In this document: in pieces, positions 11,140-22,245 of the stretch
Position numbering within the stretch: the stretch's first letter is position 1
How the letters are laid out: each line of letters opens with the position of its first letter
Assembly: GCA_964036045.1 (NCBI GenBank)
Contig: OZ038380.1
Coordinates: forward strand, 119,670,699 to 119,734,698
Direction of reading: 5' to 3'
DNA from: Eutreptiella sp. 'Long Island Sound 2002'
Lineage: Eukaryota; Euglenozoa; Euglenophyceae; Eutreptiales; Eutreptiaceae
Length of the DNA stretch: 64,000 nt
Translations under genes and position numbers: made by a program
Notes under the pieces: generated by a model
Told to the model about the DNA's origin: nothing
Seen by the model: the letters and a program-made list of their open reading frames with translations, nothing else
Database searches by the model: none

Positions 11140-12427
11140 AAGCCATCCGTAATTTGCCTCTGTTCTCAGGTGGGAGAGGTCAGGGTGATTGTTGCAGTTC
11201 CTCGCCCAGCTGGACAGGGCACAGGTCCCAGAAGAAACAAACTTTACCTCAGCAAAAATTGGCGAGGACAGTCCGACTGCATCATCATTCACGCTATGCA
11301 CGCCGATGGAGCACTGGTTGCCCCAAAGCCCTGACAGGGAAACCCGTAGTGACGTCCCTGTTAGGCAACAGTCGCTTAGTGTCGCTGTGTTCTCTTGTAC
11401 TTTCACAGGTGGGCCACAAGGGCCTCAGACCTCGTCGTGAACAACACCAAGTAGCGTGTGAGTGTAGGAGTGGAAAGCCTGGGTGAGGGCTTGAGCACAG
11501 CGGTCGCTCACCCTTCGAAGGCTGGTGCCACTATAGTGAGTGTAGGACCTGCAGTGAGTGTGTCACTGTTCCGCCTGTTTCCTGAGATTTTATCACGGCT
11601 TTGGTGGGCAGTGGCAGTGGCAGTTTAGTTTTTTGCCGTGTAGCAAACAAGGGTTTTCATGCCTCGTAGCTTTTGTCGACCCCTCCCCTGTAGTAGGCAG
11701 GTAGGTAGGCTAACATATACCTTGGCGCTAGCGTTGCGTATTCCCCCAAGGAACTCTTGTGCCGGCACAGAAATTGGGCACCTACGGTCGGACACACCTG
11801 GGGCGTACCCCATGGCACTGTGTAAACACATCCGCCGGGTTTAGCAAGGATGCAGACTTGGGTATAATTATGACACCATTTCTGCAGTCTGCTCATAGGT
11901 CCTCAGGCTCAGCACACTCACACAAACATAGGCAGGCATAGGAAAGGTTTCCAACCCTAGGCTTCTTCTGTGAGGCAAGGGTTTCAGCGAGCCTCAGCAA
12001 CTCTCCTAGGTTGTTCCCGGACAAGTAGTCTACCAGAACAGAATTCAAACGTCCCTCAGGAAGCACAAAGGCAGATAAGGGTTCCGAGGCAGCTTCTTCA
12101 ACTCCAAACTCTTCCCAGAGGGTAAGGAAACACCAGCCTTGGCGTCAGCGTGTCGGATAACCGACTTCACCAGGTAGAAGCCTTCCTTAGCCCTACTCCT
12201 CGGCATTAATGTCGCGGAGTTCTCCTTCAACTTCCATAGGGCTGGCAGCGCCCTGTAGGTTCAGAGCGGGGATCTCCTCGTCGTTTAGTTCCCATTCTTC
12301 CCCACAAAGGTCCTCTCGGTCATAGTAGCGCTTGAGCTGTTGAGCAGCTCACACCAGGGTCCCCCGTAGTCAGGGAGAACACCGCACTGTGATGCGGTGA
12401 CCATCCACAGACAGGATCTTGTACGGC

Positions 12428-13228
12428 CTAAAGTAGTGTCCAGGCGGGTAGCCTCCTGTGGTGCACCAGCACCCAGTCTCCCTCTTGATAGGAGGCAGGC
12501 ACCCGGTGCTTGTTCTTCTTAATCCACTGGCGCGCCCTCAATCTCTGGAGCATACCCTTGGCCTTGTCCACCTTGTCTTGCTGCTCCTTCACCCACTTCC
12601 CCACAGTGGAGTAGGAATCTGCAGGATAGAGAGGGTGTAGGAACCACGCAGGGCGTCCCATGAACAGCTCATGGGGCGAATAGCCAGTGGCCACACTCTC
12701 TTAGGAGTTCAGCATCAAGGATATGACTGGGAGTAGTGTCACCCAGTCTTTGGTGCGCTCAGTCTTGCACCATATCCTCACGTTCTCTTTGAGAACTCGA
12801 ATGTGTCGCTCACATAGGGGGTTACTCGTATGAGTGTAGGGAATCCCCGTGGACACCTGGACATTGAGGGACCTCAGGACTCTCTTGTACCAGGCAGTGT
12901 CTGAGCGTACTCGGACGTCCACGTCTGAGTTAATTTCTTTGGGTGCCCCATAGACACCGAACGACTGTTCCAGAAATTTCTTAATGGTCTACTCCCCGGT
13001 GATGTGTTTAGTGCATGGGAATACCGTGGTAAACCTGGTCAGCCCACAGGTTACAACTAGGGCGAAATCATAGCCCAGGAACTCAGGCATCTCTGTGTAG
13101 TCCACAAAGAGAATGGGGGATAGGAAGGGTCGAATAGGGACCCCTGTCCCTGATATCTTCAGGTTCGCAGGACCGACACGGGCACTTGTCCAGGATGGGC
13201 TGGAGTGCTTTCTGCAGCTGATCATCAC
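12428..13228 (-). pseudogene. integrase core of the decayed Ty3/gypsy element
   Basis: One frame interrupted by a TAG at 12989-12991 and a TAA at 12701-12703. The catalytic triad is still visible: FVDYTEMPEF (first Asp), INSDVDVRVRSD (second Asp) and NPLCERHIRVLKEN (Glu). Downstream, TGYSPHELFMGRPAW and QEGDWVLVHH match the C-terminal integrase region of Ty3/gypsy proteins. No chromodomain is seen after it. The nonsense codons mean no functional product. Confidence 0.85.
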
Positions 13229-14033
13229 TCGACGTAGAGTGGAACCACTTCTTGAAGGGCTTCAAGGTACAGTCTGCATCAACATGACCACTGGACCCAT
13301 GGGTCCACTTGAGGAGTGCCAGAATACGGCGGCTAGGCACGACCATCCGGTCCTCATGCCAGAGGTAGGTCCTGTCCTGCTTCCAATGCTCCTGGTTGAC
13401 CAGGACGGGTTCCAAACGCTTCTCCGGGCGTTTGTAGAAATAGCCAAACTCCTTCAGGTACTCCACTTGTTGGAGTCCATCTAGAGATCTGATCATGGTC
13501 ATGTTGAGGTCCAGGTGTACTTCCATACGGCTGAACGCCTCCTTGGCCAGCTTCTCAGACCTGGCACCAATCATGTCGTCAAAGATGTTGTGGCTGCTGT
13601 GGTCCGCACACTCGTTCTTGACGCCCTGCATATGATGTACTGAGAGCCGCAGCTGGCTCAGGTACGTCAACCAGCGTCTGAGCTTAGGCTTCTCAGGTGG
13701 GGGTCCCTTCTTGAAGGTGCGGACCGGTTCTTGGTCAGACAGCCAAACCACTGGGTTGCTCCCCAACTATCGGGACTGAGAGGATAGCACAAGCATACCC
13801 GCCAGCACTTCCTGCTCATAGGTAGAGTAGTTACCCCGGGTCTGGTTCCATTTCAAGTTCCAATGGCCCAGGGGCACGAGGACCCATTTGTCGTCAGGGT
13901 AGCTGTGCTTGGGGGTACCATCTCGGTTCAGTCCATCAGTGTTCCATTGGGATATCGCCGAGTTGAACTCCTCCTTCTCCAGTGCTTGCCATGGGGAACA
14001 ACGTTCCACCTCAGCCCACATCGCTGGCGTCAA
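13083..14033 (-). pseudogene. RNase H plus integrase zinc-binding region of the decayed element
   Basis: One minus-strand frame with an in-frame TAG at 13767-13769. The first part has YSTYEQEVLAGMLVLSSQSR, the Ty3-type RNase H glutamate region. After the stop come VVWLSDQEPV and VHHMQGVKNECADHSS, the third and fourth RNase H motifs. The second part carries the HHCC finger of the integrase: HGSSGHVDADC followed by CPCRSC. A frame change links its end to the integrase core at 12428-13228. Another separates it from the RT frame. Confidence 0.8.
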
Positions 14034-14118
14034 TCACCAGGATAATCTTTCCCTGTGCTCTAGGCAAGCCAAGGCATTTAGCGTTAGCGATTTTGTCCTT
14101 GAGTTCATCGAACGCTTG

Positions 14119-14928
14119 TTAGGGTTGAGAGCCCCAGCGCCAGGTGATACTCTCCTTGATGAGGTCCGTCAGGATAGCACTGTTATAGGTAAAACCCTTG
14201 ATGTGGCGGCGGTAGAAGTTGCAGGCCCCAATGAAACTGCGTACATCATGGAGTCCTCTCTTGGGGCTTTCTTGTCGTACTTTAGCATCCATCAGAGGTA
14301 TGGCCTTAGAGGCCGCAGGGGTCCACCAACCATAGCCAATGTCAAACCCCAGGTACTGCATGGTCTCCTTCATTACCTCACACTTCTCCAGCTTGAGTCT
14401 GATGTGGTTCTCCTGGCAAACCGCAAAACATTTACCCAAGAGGATTAGGTGGTTGTCCTGAGTATTCGTTCCCAAGCAAATGTCGTCGATGTGTGCTTCA
14501 ATGTGGGCGCCTCAGGATATGAGTTCTTGCACCACAGGTCTCTGACGTAGGATGGACAGGATCTTGGTCCTCAGCTCTGGGAACAGAGCGGGTGCGTTGG
14601 CCGCGCCAAAGGGCATGACCTTCCACTTGAACACCCTCTCCTGAGGGCTGATGAAGGCTAGGAGCTCCTGAGCGTTGGGCGTCATGTCGACCTGCCAGAA
14701 TCCACTCCGCTTGTCCATCTTACTCTTGTAGCGGCAGGAGGCTATCCTCTCGAGGGTTGACTCCATGTTAGGAATGGACACTGAGTGGTTCAGCGTCTTC
14801 TTGTTCAGCTCTGCATAGTCCACCACCAGCCGTTTGGCTGTAGACCCAGGCTTGGCCACCAGGAAACAGAAGCTGCAACACTGGGGGTAGTTCCCATCCT
14901 TGTACTCCACAACTAGGCCAGCGTCCAT
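14119..14928 (-). pseudogene. reverse transcriptase domain of the decayed element
   Basis: The sequence matches Ty3/gypsy RT: RLVVDYAELNKKT, KMDKRSGFWQVDMTP (catalytic Asp in a DKRSGFWQ context), FKWKVMPFGAANAPALF, then EAHIDDICLG as the YxDD-box equivalent, and VMKETMQYLGFDIG. An in-frame TGA at 14512-14514 lies between the PFG motif and the IDD box, so full-length RT cannot be made without suppression. Downstream DVRSFIGACNFYRRHI is the usual connection region. A frameshift follows before RNase H. Confidence 0.88.
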
Positions 14929-15371
14929 ACATTCTTGTATCTGTCACTCAATCTCATGGGCCTGCTCTTCAGGACCTCGGTAGGGTCTCCTACGTATGTT
15001 GTCACCTACGAAGTCGGGCTACAGCTTGAGGTCCAGCTGTACTAGCTGGTCACAGGAAGCTGGAGGGGGTAGTTCTCCGAATACCTCAAGGTAGGTCCTG
15101 ATCAGCTTCTGTACTCCAGGGTTCAAGAGCTTGATCTTGTCCTACATGATCTCCTCAGAGTGTAGATTGCTTCCCACTTGGTGTATAGAAGCGAGGAGGT
15201 GGTCCTCAACCGGCTCAGCGTCCTTGGTAGTATCCTTCAGCCCTTGGTAGGCATATAGAATGTCCCGTTCCACAGTCTCCGTGGTCGGTGACAATATAGG
15301 CACGCTGGAGGGGGTTTGCATACGCATTCCTCTGAGATTTCATCCTCCTCTGAGGTCCTCACATGGCAACC

Positions 15372-15975
15372 CTACACGCTCTCCATGAGCGTTAGATCCA
15401 CCTCTCGTTGCCAGGTCGTTATCTTCTGTTCAAGGTCCTCCTTCAGTTGGGAGATATCTCCCATGGACCCCTGCTTCAACGGCCATGAGCGGAGGGTAGA
15501 CCTAGCGTAGCATAGCTTTTTCGCCACCCATCTCCTCTTGGAGTCCACGTACTCTCTCAGCCTGGATCCGGGGTCCAACTCCTCGTCCAAGGGCTCCTCT
15601 CCCCTCATGGAGAGTAGGGGTTTCTGTAGGGCACCGTACTCAGCGTTCCCCACTTCCTCCACGCACGTCTGCACAAAGAAGGCGTCATGCTCAGTTTCGT
15701 CATCAGAGTGTATTGAGCTGGGTATCTTGGATAGCTAAACACTCTGAGACTACATCAGGATTAGGTACATGGCAGGGGGAGCTGTGGGCAACACTGTCAG
15801 ACACGACGTACACGTCTCCCCCAGTAGTAGTTTTTCCAGCATCTCCAGGCCATAGTTGCTTTTTCAGGACATCCAGGATGTAGCCGCCGCTCTCACGTTG
15901 AATGTCCCGGACAAAAGCAGGGTCCAGATCTTCCCAGGGTACTGGGGCGAGGCCCCTGTCCTGTACGCTTAGCAT
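15372..15975 (-). pseudogene. unrecognised inter-domain segment between Dam-like segment and RT
   Basis: Two open pieces lie on the minus strand. At 15703-15975 there is an acidic piece containing VPWEDLDPAFVRDIQRES. At 15372-15674 there is a charged helical-looking piece containing DEELDPGSRLREYVDSKRR. They are in different frames, so at least one indel separates them. They occupy the space expected for pol sequence between protease and RT. I cannot assign a function. Confidence 0.4.
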
Positions 15976-16061
15976 GCTCCCCCATCATGGTTTCTCGATG
16001 GGCGTCTTACGACCCAGAGGCACGCAGATGGTGTCATCGGGCAGCTGGATGGAGGTGAGCG

Positions 16062-16301
16062 TCAGCTTCTCCAATAGTGTACTCCAGTACTCATTTCCTC
16101 ATGGGCTCCCCAATCGGGGGAACACAGGACCATACGGGAACGTTCCAGGGCCACATTGGTCAGGACCTTCCCCAGTTCATTGAAACTGGGGTTCCCGTAG
16201 GCCCTCCCAAAAGAGGGCCAGTAAAACTTGTAACAGCCGTTCTTCCCCTTGCTGCAGTAGAGGTCCAAGACATGTTGCTTGCCGCTGGCGAATAGCTCCA
16301 C
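16062..16301 (-). pseudogene. Dam-like (DNA N6-adenine methyltransferase-type) segment of the decayed element
   Basis: The minus strand reads DLYCSKGKNGCYKFYWPSF followed by YGNPSFNELGKVL and MVLCSPDWG. This spacing (DLY/F, Trp, NPPF/NPSF box, hydrophobic strand ending in PDW) is the pattern of phage-type Dam-like domains found in some retrotransposons, including DIRS elements. It is in the same frame as the protease and gag upstream and lies between protease and RT. The NPSF box resembles the catalytic (N/D)PP(Y/F/W) motif of N6-adenine methyltransferases. Activity cannot be judged, and the element is dead anyway. Family assignment is by pattern only. Confidence 0.55.
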
Positions 16302-16433
16302 GTTCAGGTCTTAGCGGGAGTATCCCAACTCCTTCAGACCTTGGTCTAATACATCCCCAAGGAGCTGATAGTCCTCAGCTTTGGAGCTGATCACCATGGT
16401 AGAGGGCTCCTTCTTGCATACCCTCATGTAGCC

Positions 16434-16815
16434 TCACGTGTGTTCAGACTGCTCCAGTGGTACAGATTCCCCTCCGTCACCATGGTCCACTTCGAGGACG
16501 CAGGATGCTTGCAGCGTGAGGGATAGAATCGGGGAGTGTTCGATGAAGAAGTCGGTCACCAGTACGAAGTCGAAGGTCCTTGATCCCATAGGCACGTTGA
16601 CCTCACAGTCCCCACAACTGTGCACCACATGCCCATCTCCCACGCGGATAGCTGCGGTAGGCGTGATGTTCTTCAGGTCCCCACGAGGTAAAACCTTCTT
16701 GGCGACAATAGATATAGTGGCCCCAGTATTCAGTAGCCCCAGCTATTCCTGTCCCCCAAGATGGATACGTACCCAGAACACCAGATCCGTAGGTCCCCTG
16801 GAGCGTCCCTGTCAA
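16434..16815 (-). pseudogene. retropepsin-like protease of the decayed element, Asp-to-Asn at the active site
   Basis: The minus strand reads LLNTGATISIVAKKVLP, clearly aligned with the LxDTGAxxS(L/I)(V/I) active-site loop, but the codon is AAT (Asn) instead of an Asp codon. A TAG lies about six codons upstream (GGQE*LGLLN). The following sequence ends in DFFIEHSPI and LQASCVLEV, compatible with the C-terminal half of a retropepsin. It is in the same frame as gag (16956-18215) with only a TAG between them at 16956-16958. Confidence 0.75.
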
Positions 16816-16955
16816 AACTCCGCGGGGCAGGTCACTTCAAACCCGTTCTTCTGCAGTTTACGCGCCATGCGCATGAAAAAGGAATGTTTGCGGGCGTTTG
16901 ATTGGTCCCCATCTTCGTTGGCACACTTAGTCCCCTGTTCTTGTTGTGCTTGTGT

Positions 16956-18931
16956 CTAGGAATGGGTCGTTGGCTCCGTGTTTGCCTGCCCACCCGAGGG
17001 CTCAGAGTTCCCCCCTGGTGTAGGAGTGGGGTTCCAACCGAATTGGTCCGCGTTCTTGCCCTTGTCTTGCTTGCGGTCACAGCCTCCTCGTCGACCTTTG
17101 CCCTTGCCAATGTGGCCTTTGCCATGGCCCTTGGGCTTGCCCTTGCCACTGTCGTCGTCGGCATTGTCCTTGCCAATGCCCTTGCCACTGCCGTTCTGGC
17201 TCTTGAGCTTCGCGGAGAGGCGTTGCATGTGGTAGCGCTCGTCTTCGTAGTGCTTCCTCTTACCACCGAACGCACAGGTGATTGTGCACCTGTAGTGGTC
17301 CAGGAGCTTGGCTTTGCCGCCGGTGTTGGTCTGCTGCTTCTTCCCCCGGACCACGAAACAGTTCCGCTGGTAGCAATCAGGGGCATCAAGCAGGCAACCC
17401 TGCTCATCTCTGGCATAACACCAGAAGAGATCCTGGACATTGCTCATGAAGCGAGCATTCTTGGGGGTAGTCCCCTGTCCAGGTCGGGGTCGCAAGTACC
17501 CCCGGCCATGGCTTTCAGAGCCGCCTCCTCCACGACGGTAGGCATTCAGGTGCTGGTTGCTTTTTTTTTCCAGTGCCAGCTCCAAAAGCAGCACAAGCAA
17601 GTCCTCGTAGGTGAGGGCCCTCGCCTTGCGCTCCGCCGTTGCCCGGCATTCATCCCACACTTCTCCTGGGAGCTTGGCCACCAACCAGAATAGCAGCTCG
17701 TCGCTGCAACAGGGACCGGGCGTCAGTCGCCCTACCGCGTGGTACAAGTCGGCCAGCAGCTCGGAAATCCTGGCCGGCTTAGGGTTGTTGGGGAACGCAG
17801 CCAGGTTCAGGATCTCGGCCCGGATGGAGAGTTTGGTCTTGTAGGAAGGGTACTGCCTCTCTAAGGCAACAAACACGTCGGCGAAGGTTGCGGACTTCGT
17901 CGCGATCTCCTTGACCTTCTTCTCCAGGTACTTCGACTTGAAGCACTGCAGGAGCAGATCGCACTTCACTCGCCCACTAGCGCTGGTTTGGCCGGTGATC
18001 CTCAGGAACCCCCCAAATTTCTCAGCGAGCTCGCTCAGCTCCTTCCCTGTGAACTCCAGCAAGTTCGCCACAATCTCGGAGTTGGCAAAAGCCCTGTCCT
18101 TCTGAGACCTGCGTCCTTCGTGGCGCTTGGTCTTCCTCTTTTTCTTCTTCTTATTGCCAGTTGGGTTCTCGGGATCCGCGTGGTCATCGTCCTCGGAGGA
18201 TGAAGCAGATGTAATGGTGGCTCATCACCGCCCAAGTCACTAGAGCCGAAGGACTCAACATCAACCATAGCCCTTAGGGCTGTACATTCCAACTGGTCTA
18301 GCTCGGCTTGCATGGAGTTCTCCACATGGCTGTAGGGCGGCTGGGCCGTGCTTGGTACGAAAGGGCTCCTTGGTATCACAGCAGGGGTCGGCATAGGTCG
18401 GCTCCTCAAGCCCCCCCGGGTGTTCGTCAGTCCTGCAACCAGATGATAGGCTTCTAGACGATGTGGTGAAGCTTCCATGGTGGTAAGTGACTTTTGGCGA
18501 GGAATCAGGGGCTGCAACCTGGCCCGAACTTCTTGAGTTAGATCGCCCACTATGTTTGAAGTGGCTCCTCGAAGAGCTTCTCGTATGTCCGACCGCGTCA
18601 GGGACTTGCTTGAGGATCTTCCTGATCCTCTGCTCCTTCCCCCTCACAAGTCAGGGCCATGTAAGCCACTCGGAGAGGTGAAGCACGGTGCTGGCATGGT
18701 ATAGCCAGTCTCGGGCGCTGCATAGCCAGATATACCAGTCATGCACACGCCCGTGGCGGGTCTGTGATAGTCATCATCGTAGCGACGCGGCATAGACTCA
18801 TGAATCCCGGTGTAGGTGGAGCTGGATGCCACTGGTTCGCTGACTGCAGTCGCCACAGGTGGCGCAGTCGCGGCTGAAGTCACACCATAGGTGGGGTAAG
18901 GCATACCAGTAAAGCCTAGACCCTCAGCCAT
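16956..18931 (-). pseudogene. gag of the decayed Ty3/gypsy element
   Basis: The N-terminal part (18644-18931) is Pro/Thr/Ser-rich and ends at a TGA at 18644-18646. The same frame continues with SLTRSDIREALRGATSN and TQEVRARLQPLIP to about 18215, where the frame shifts. The main block (16956-18215) has a basic stretch (NKKKKKKRKTKRH), a helical capsid-like region (ELAEKFGGFLRITG... ISELLADLYHAVGRL) and two Cys/His clusters, FWCYARDEQGC/DAPDCYQRNC and CTITCAFGGKRKHYEDERYH. It ends with Gly/Lys repeats (GKGKGRRGG). No canonical CCHC knuckle is seen. Region 18932-19665 upstream would be the untranslated leader. Confidence 0.65.
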
Positions 18932-19665
18932 AGGTCGAGTGATTGTGGGTGAGGATGTTGCTGGATGTGTGGCTGGGAGTGTAGTGGTTGTGGAAGAGGG
19001 TACCGCAGGATGATCAGAGGCGCCCGGTGCGCTCTCAACAGGTCTGTCATCGAAGGGTACCCCATCGGATGGTTTGTGTCTATCTCCCGGATCTTACTCT
19101 TCGATTCCCATCTCCACTGCTTCCTTCTCCTTCTCCTTCTCCTTGCCTTGAGGTCCTCCAAGGACAAGTCCACTGAGGGCCACACCCAAGCCGTCCAGAA
19201 AATTGTCCCTAAGCCCGCTTAAGGGCACTGAAGTTACAGGCGCTTCAGGTTCAGGTTCACCAGCAGGTTTGGGCGCTGGCGCTGGCTTGGCTGATGCCAC
19301 TTAGGGGCTGTCTTCTCGGCAGTGTCCTTGGTGTCCATGTTGTATTTCTTCCGCCCTTCAGAAGTTTAGTCAGTCTCGACGTACTGTTTGTACTGCACAG
19401 GGTTGCAGGTAAGCAAAGACTGAAAATCTCCGCTACCAGAAAGTTAAAAAAGGCTTTCAGTGTTGATTGCTTTGATGGTACTGTTTGTTTGTGCCTCTGC
19501 TTGCTCCTGCTGCTTCTTTGGTGTAGCTCACGTTTTCCAAATAGAAATGTTTTGATGAAATCAACCAGAACTCCAAGTACCCACAGTGCAAGCAAGGAAC
19601 CTCAGGATCAAATCTACAACATGAAGGGCTGCAGTCAAAGAAGATAGTGTATCAACAAAGAAACT

Positions 19666-20206
19666 CACAATATCTACAGATTTAGGAAACGATAGTTAAA
19701 AAATATCATACAATCATTTCAAAAGTGCCCACATGGGCACTCTCCCTTTTATAGTGCCATCTAGAGATGTGCACTGTTTGTTTTGGGTCCGAAAGGTGAT
19801 GAGATGGCATGGCATGTGGCGCTGAGGTCACTGCCATGTCACATGGGATCTTCGTACTTAGCTAGGCTGACTGGAAATTGAACCCAGGACCCATCGAAAA
19901 GAGGTGCCGCGGCCCCCTGGGGTGCGGACCACTAGGATAGCTAAGCATTCATGAGAATATACAGAATCATGTATAGGCTCTTGATTAATTACAGCGCCTC
20001 AGTCAATCCAGAAAATGGTGCTTAAGTCCAATCAGCTGGGGGGTCAGGGTCCACACAACATCCAAAGTTCAATGCTTGGTTTTATAGGTCAAAATGCTTC
20101 GTCACCCATTTTTAGATAGGCCAATACTAGGATAAAAATGTAGTATGCCTTTAGGCATCTCCAAAACAACTAAAGCTTACCTTTGGCAGGGAAATACACT
20201 TTTCGT
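19666..20206 (-). repeat. LTR-like direct repeat, copy 3 (truncated)
   Basis: It matches 9309-9850 from CTCACAAT onward and stops abruptly near 20206, where the higher-order satellite begins. As the upstream LTR of the minus-strand element at 11140-19665 it would be truncated to about 540 bp. The sequence just inside (minus-strand GTTTCTTTGTTGATACAC...) shows no TGG-type tRNA primer-binding site. Confidence 0.7.
19857..19945 (-). other. second copy of the tRNA-like segment
   Basis: It is 89 nt long, like the copy at 9505-9593, with identical acceptor-like stem and T arm. The central stem reads CCGC/GCGG here against CTGC/GCAG there, a paired change that keeps the helix. Confidence 0.45.
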
Positions 20207-20208
20207 TA

Positions 20209-22040
20209 CTTGGAGTGCCCTAGACTGGACCTTCGGGGGAAAAACAAGAAGGAGCGACCAAAGCAGAACGACACCCACATCCGGTGAATTGAGCCCGGAC
20301 GCCCAGGACTGGATCATGTGTGGCGGATCAAGCAGCAGGAGCCGCCGCCCCCAGGCTTGGATCATCCGGGGACAAGTAAGGCCCTTACGCCCCGGACTGG
20401 ATCATCCGGGGCAGAACAAGAAAGAGCGGCCACAACGCCCGGGACTGGATCATCCGGGGAAAAGTGGCCTGATGCCCTGGGCAGGATGGTCCAGAAGGGA
20501 TCAAGCATGAGGAGCCCCAACCCCCCGGACTGGAGAGTCCAGGACAAAGTGGCGGCCAGAAGCGACGGAGACATGAGGCCGAGGCCGAGGAGGTGCAGCG
20601 ATGGAGTCATGACCGGATGCAGCGCAAACGACTATGCCATGGAGATGCAGTGATACAGTGATGGCGACGAGGCCCAGGAGATGCCGTGCTGCATTGAGGA
20701 TGACGGGGCCGTGGTGAAGCAGAAAAGCAGTTCTGTGGATGAAGCCGCGGTGATGCAGAGATGCAGCCATGAGGACAGGGCCCTGGTGATGCATAGAAGC
20801 AGTGATGGGGACGAGGCCGAGGAGTTGCAGGGAAACAATGATGAGAACAAGGCCGTGGTGATGCAGTGATGCAGACAAGTAGATGAGGCCATGGTGACAC
20901 GGAGCAGAAGCCAAGAGGTTGAGGCCGTTGTGAAGCAGTGAAGTAGCGAAGAGGAGGAGCCAGTGTGAATGCAGTGATGCAGAGGTCTGGATCAAGTCGT
21001 GGTGATGCAGCAATGCGGTGACAAGGTTGTGGAGTGCCCTGGATTGGATCATTCGGGGCAAAACAAGAAGGAGTGGCCAACACACTGCAGCAGCCTCATC
21101 CGGTGAATGAGGTTGACGCCCCGCAGTGGATCATCCGGGGCGGATCAAGCAGCAGGAGCCGCCGCCTCCCAGACTGGATCATCCAGGGACAAGTGGCAGC
21201 CTGATGCCCCGGACTGGATCATCTGGGGCTGAGCAAGAAGGAGCGGCAACAACTCCCAGGACTGGATCATCTGGGGAAAAGTAGCCTGTTGCCCTGGGCA
21301 GGATCGTCTAGCCCTTGTCCCCCCAACTGTCGTGTCCAGGGGAAAGTGGCGACCAGAAGCGAAGGAGACAAGAGGCCGAGGCCAAGGTGGTGCGGCGATC
21401 GAGTCATGTTCGGATGCAGTGCAAAAGACTACGCGATGGAGATGCGGTGATACAGCGATGAGGACGAGGCCGAGGAGATGCAGTGCAGCATTAATGAGGA
21501 CGGGGCTGTGGTGAAACAGGGAAGCAGTCCTGTGAATAAGGCCGCGGTGATGCAGAGATGCAGCCATAAGGACAAGGGCGTGGTGATGCAGAGAAGCTGT
21601 GATGAGGACAAGGCCCAGGAGATGCAGTGATACAATGATGAGAACAAGGCCCTGGTGATGCAGTGAGACAGACAAATGGACGAGGCCGTGCTGATGCGGA
21701 GCAGCAACCAAGAGGCAGAGGCCTTGGGGAAGCAGTGAAGCAGAAGAAGAAGAGGAGCCTGTGGTGACACAGTGATGCGGAGACTCGGACAAGGCCGTGG
21801 TGATGCAGCGATCTGGTGACTAGGCCATGGAGTGCGCCAACCTGGATCACCCGGGGCAAAACAAGAAAGCGCGGCCAAAACACGACGACGGCATCATTCG
21901 GTGAAATCAGACCTGACACCCCGGACTGGGTCCTCCGGGGCAGATCAAGCAGCAGGACCCGCCGCCCCCCGGAGGGGATCATCCATAGACAAGTGGCGGC
22001 CTGGCGCCCCAGACTGGATCATCCGGAGCTGAACGCCTGT
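20209..22040 (+). repeat. higher-order tandem repeat, ~800-bp unit, 2.3 copies
   Basis: Units start near 20209, 21032 and 21828, each with TGGAGTGC followed by an ACAAGAAG stretch and a (C)ATTCGGTGA/CATCCGGTGA block (periods 823 and 796 bp). Each unit contains short subrepeats of the type GGACTGGATCATCCGGGG roughly every 40-60 bp, then a long run of GATGCAG/GAGGCCGTGGTGATGCAG-type subrepeats. The third unit breaks off near 22040. Open frames on the minus strand (20501-21085, 21145-21792 and others) are products of the repeat. Confidence 0.85.
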
Positions 22041-22245
22041 CCCCGCAAGAGCCGGGCCCCAGCGGCTGCGCAGAGGGGGGGGCCAGTTTTCCGGGTATAG
22101 CATGCCAGACGTGAGTACTGGTAGCTACGCCTCTCCGCATAACAGCCGGACCCGATCAACCGCCCAGAGGTGGGCCCGGTTATCCGGGTATAGCAGACCA
22201 GACGTAAGTGCTGGAGGAGGAGCGAAACATGGAACACTGCGGTGA
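22041..22245 (+). repeat. short duplicated block with CCGGGTATAGCA core
   Basis: TTTCCGGGTATAGCATGCCAGACGTGAGT near 22088 and TTATCCGGGTATAGCAGACCAGACGTAAGT near 22180 are two diverged copies about 90 bp apart. No gene is seen. Confidence 0.6.

Larger units (their letters stand above)
11140..19665 (-). mobile_element. decayed Ty3/gypsy-type LTR retrotransposon interior
   Basis: The minus strand encodes, in order, gag, protease, Dam-like segment, RT, RNase H and integrase. It is bounded by the LTR-like repeats 19666-20206 (upstream, truncated) and 9309-11139 (downstream). Gag, protease and the Dam-like segment share one frame from about 18215 to 16062. The rest is shifted. At least seven in-frame stops and several frame changes show that it is dead. 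The 1.3 kb between integrase and the downstream repeat (11140-12427) holds no domain I recognise. Confidence 0.85.

Noticed and set aside
19610-19665. tRNA primer-binding site for the decayed Ty3 element.
   Set aside because: Minus-strand sequence next to the repeat (GTTTCTTTGTTGATACAC) has no TGG and no convincing tRNA complement.
20501-21792. Minus-strand frames of about 200 codons (HHHGLV-like repeats).
   Set aside because: Translations of the higher-order satellite; all three frames show the same repeat artefact.
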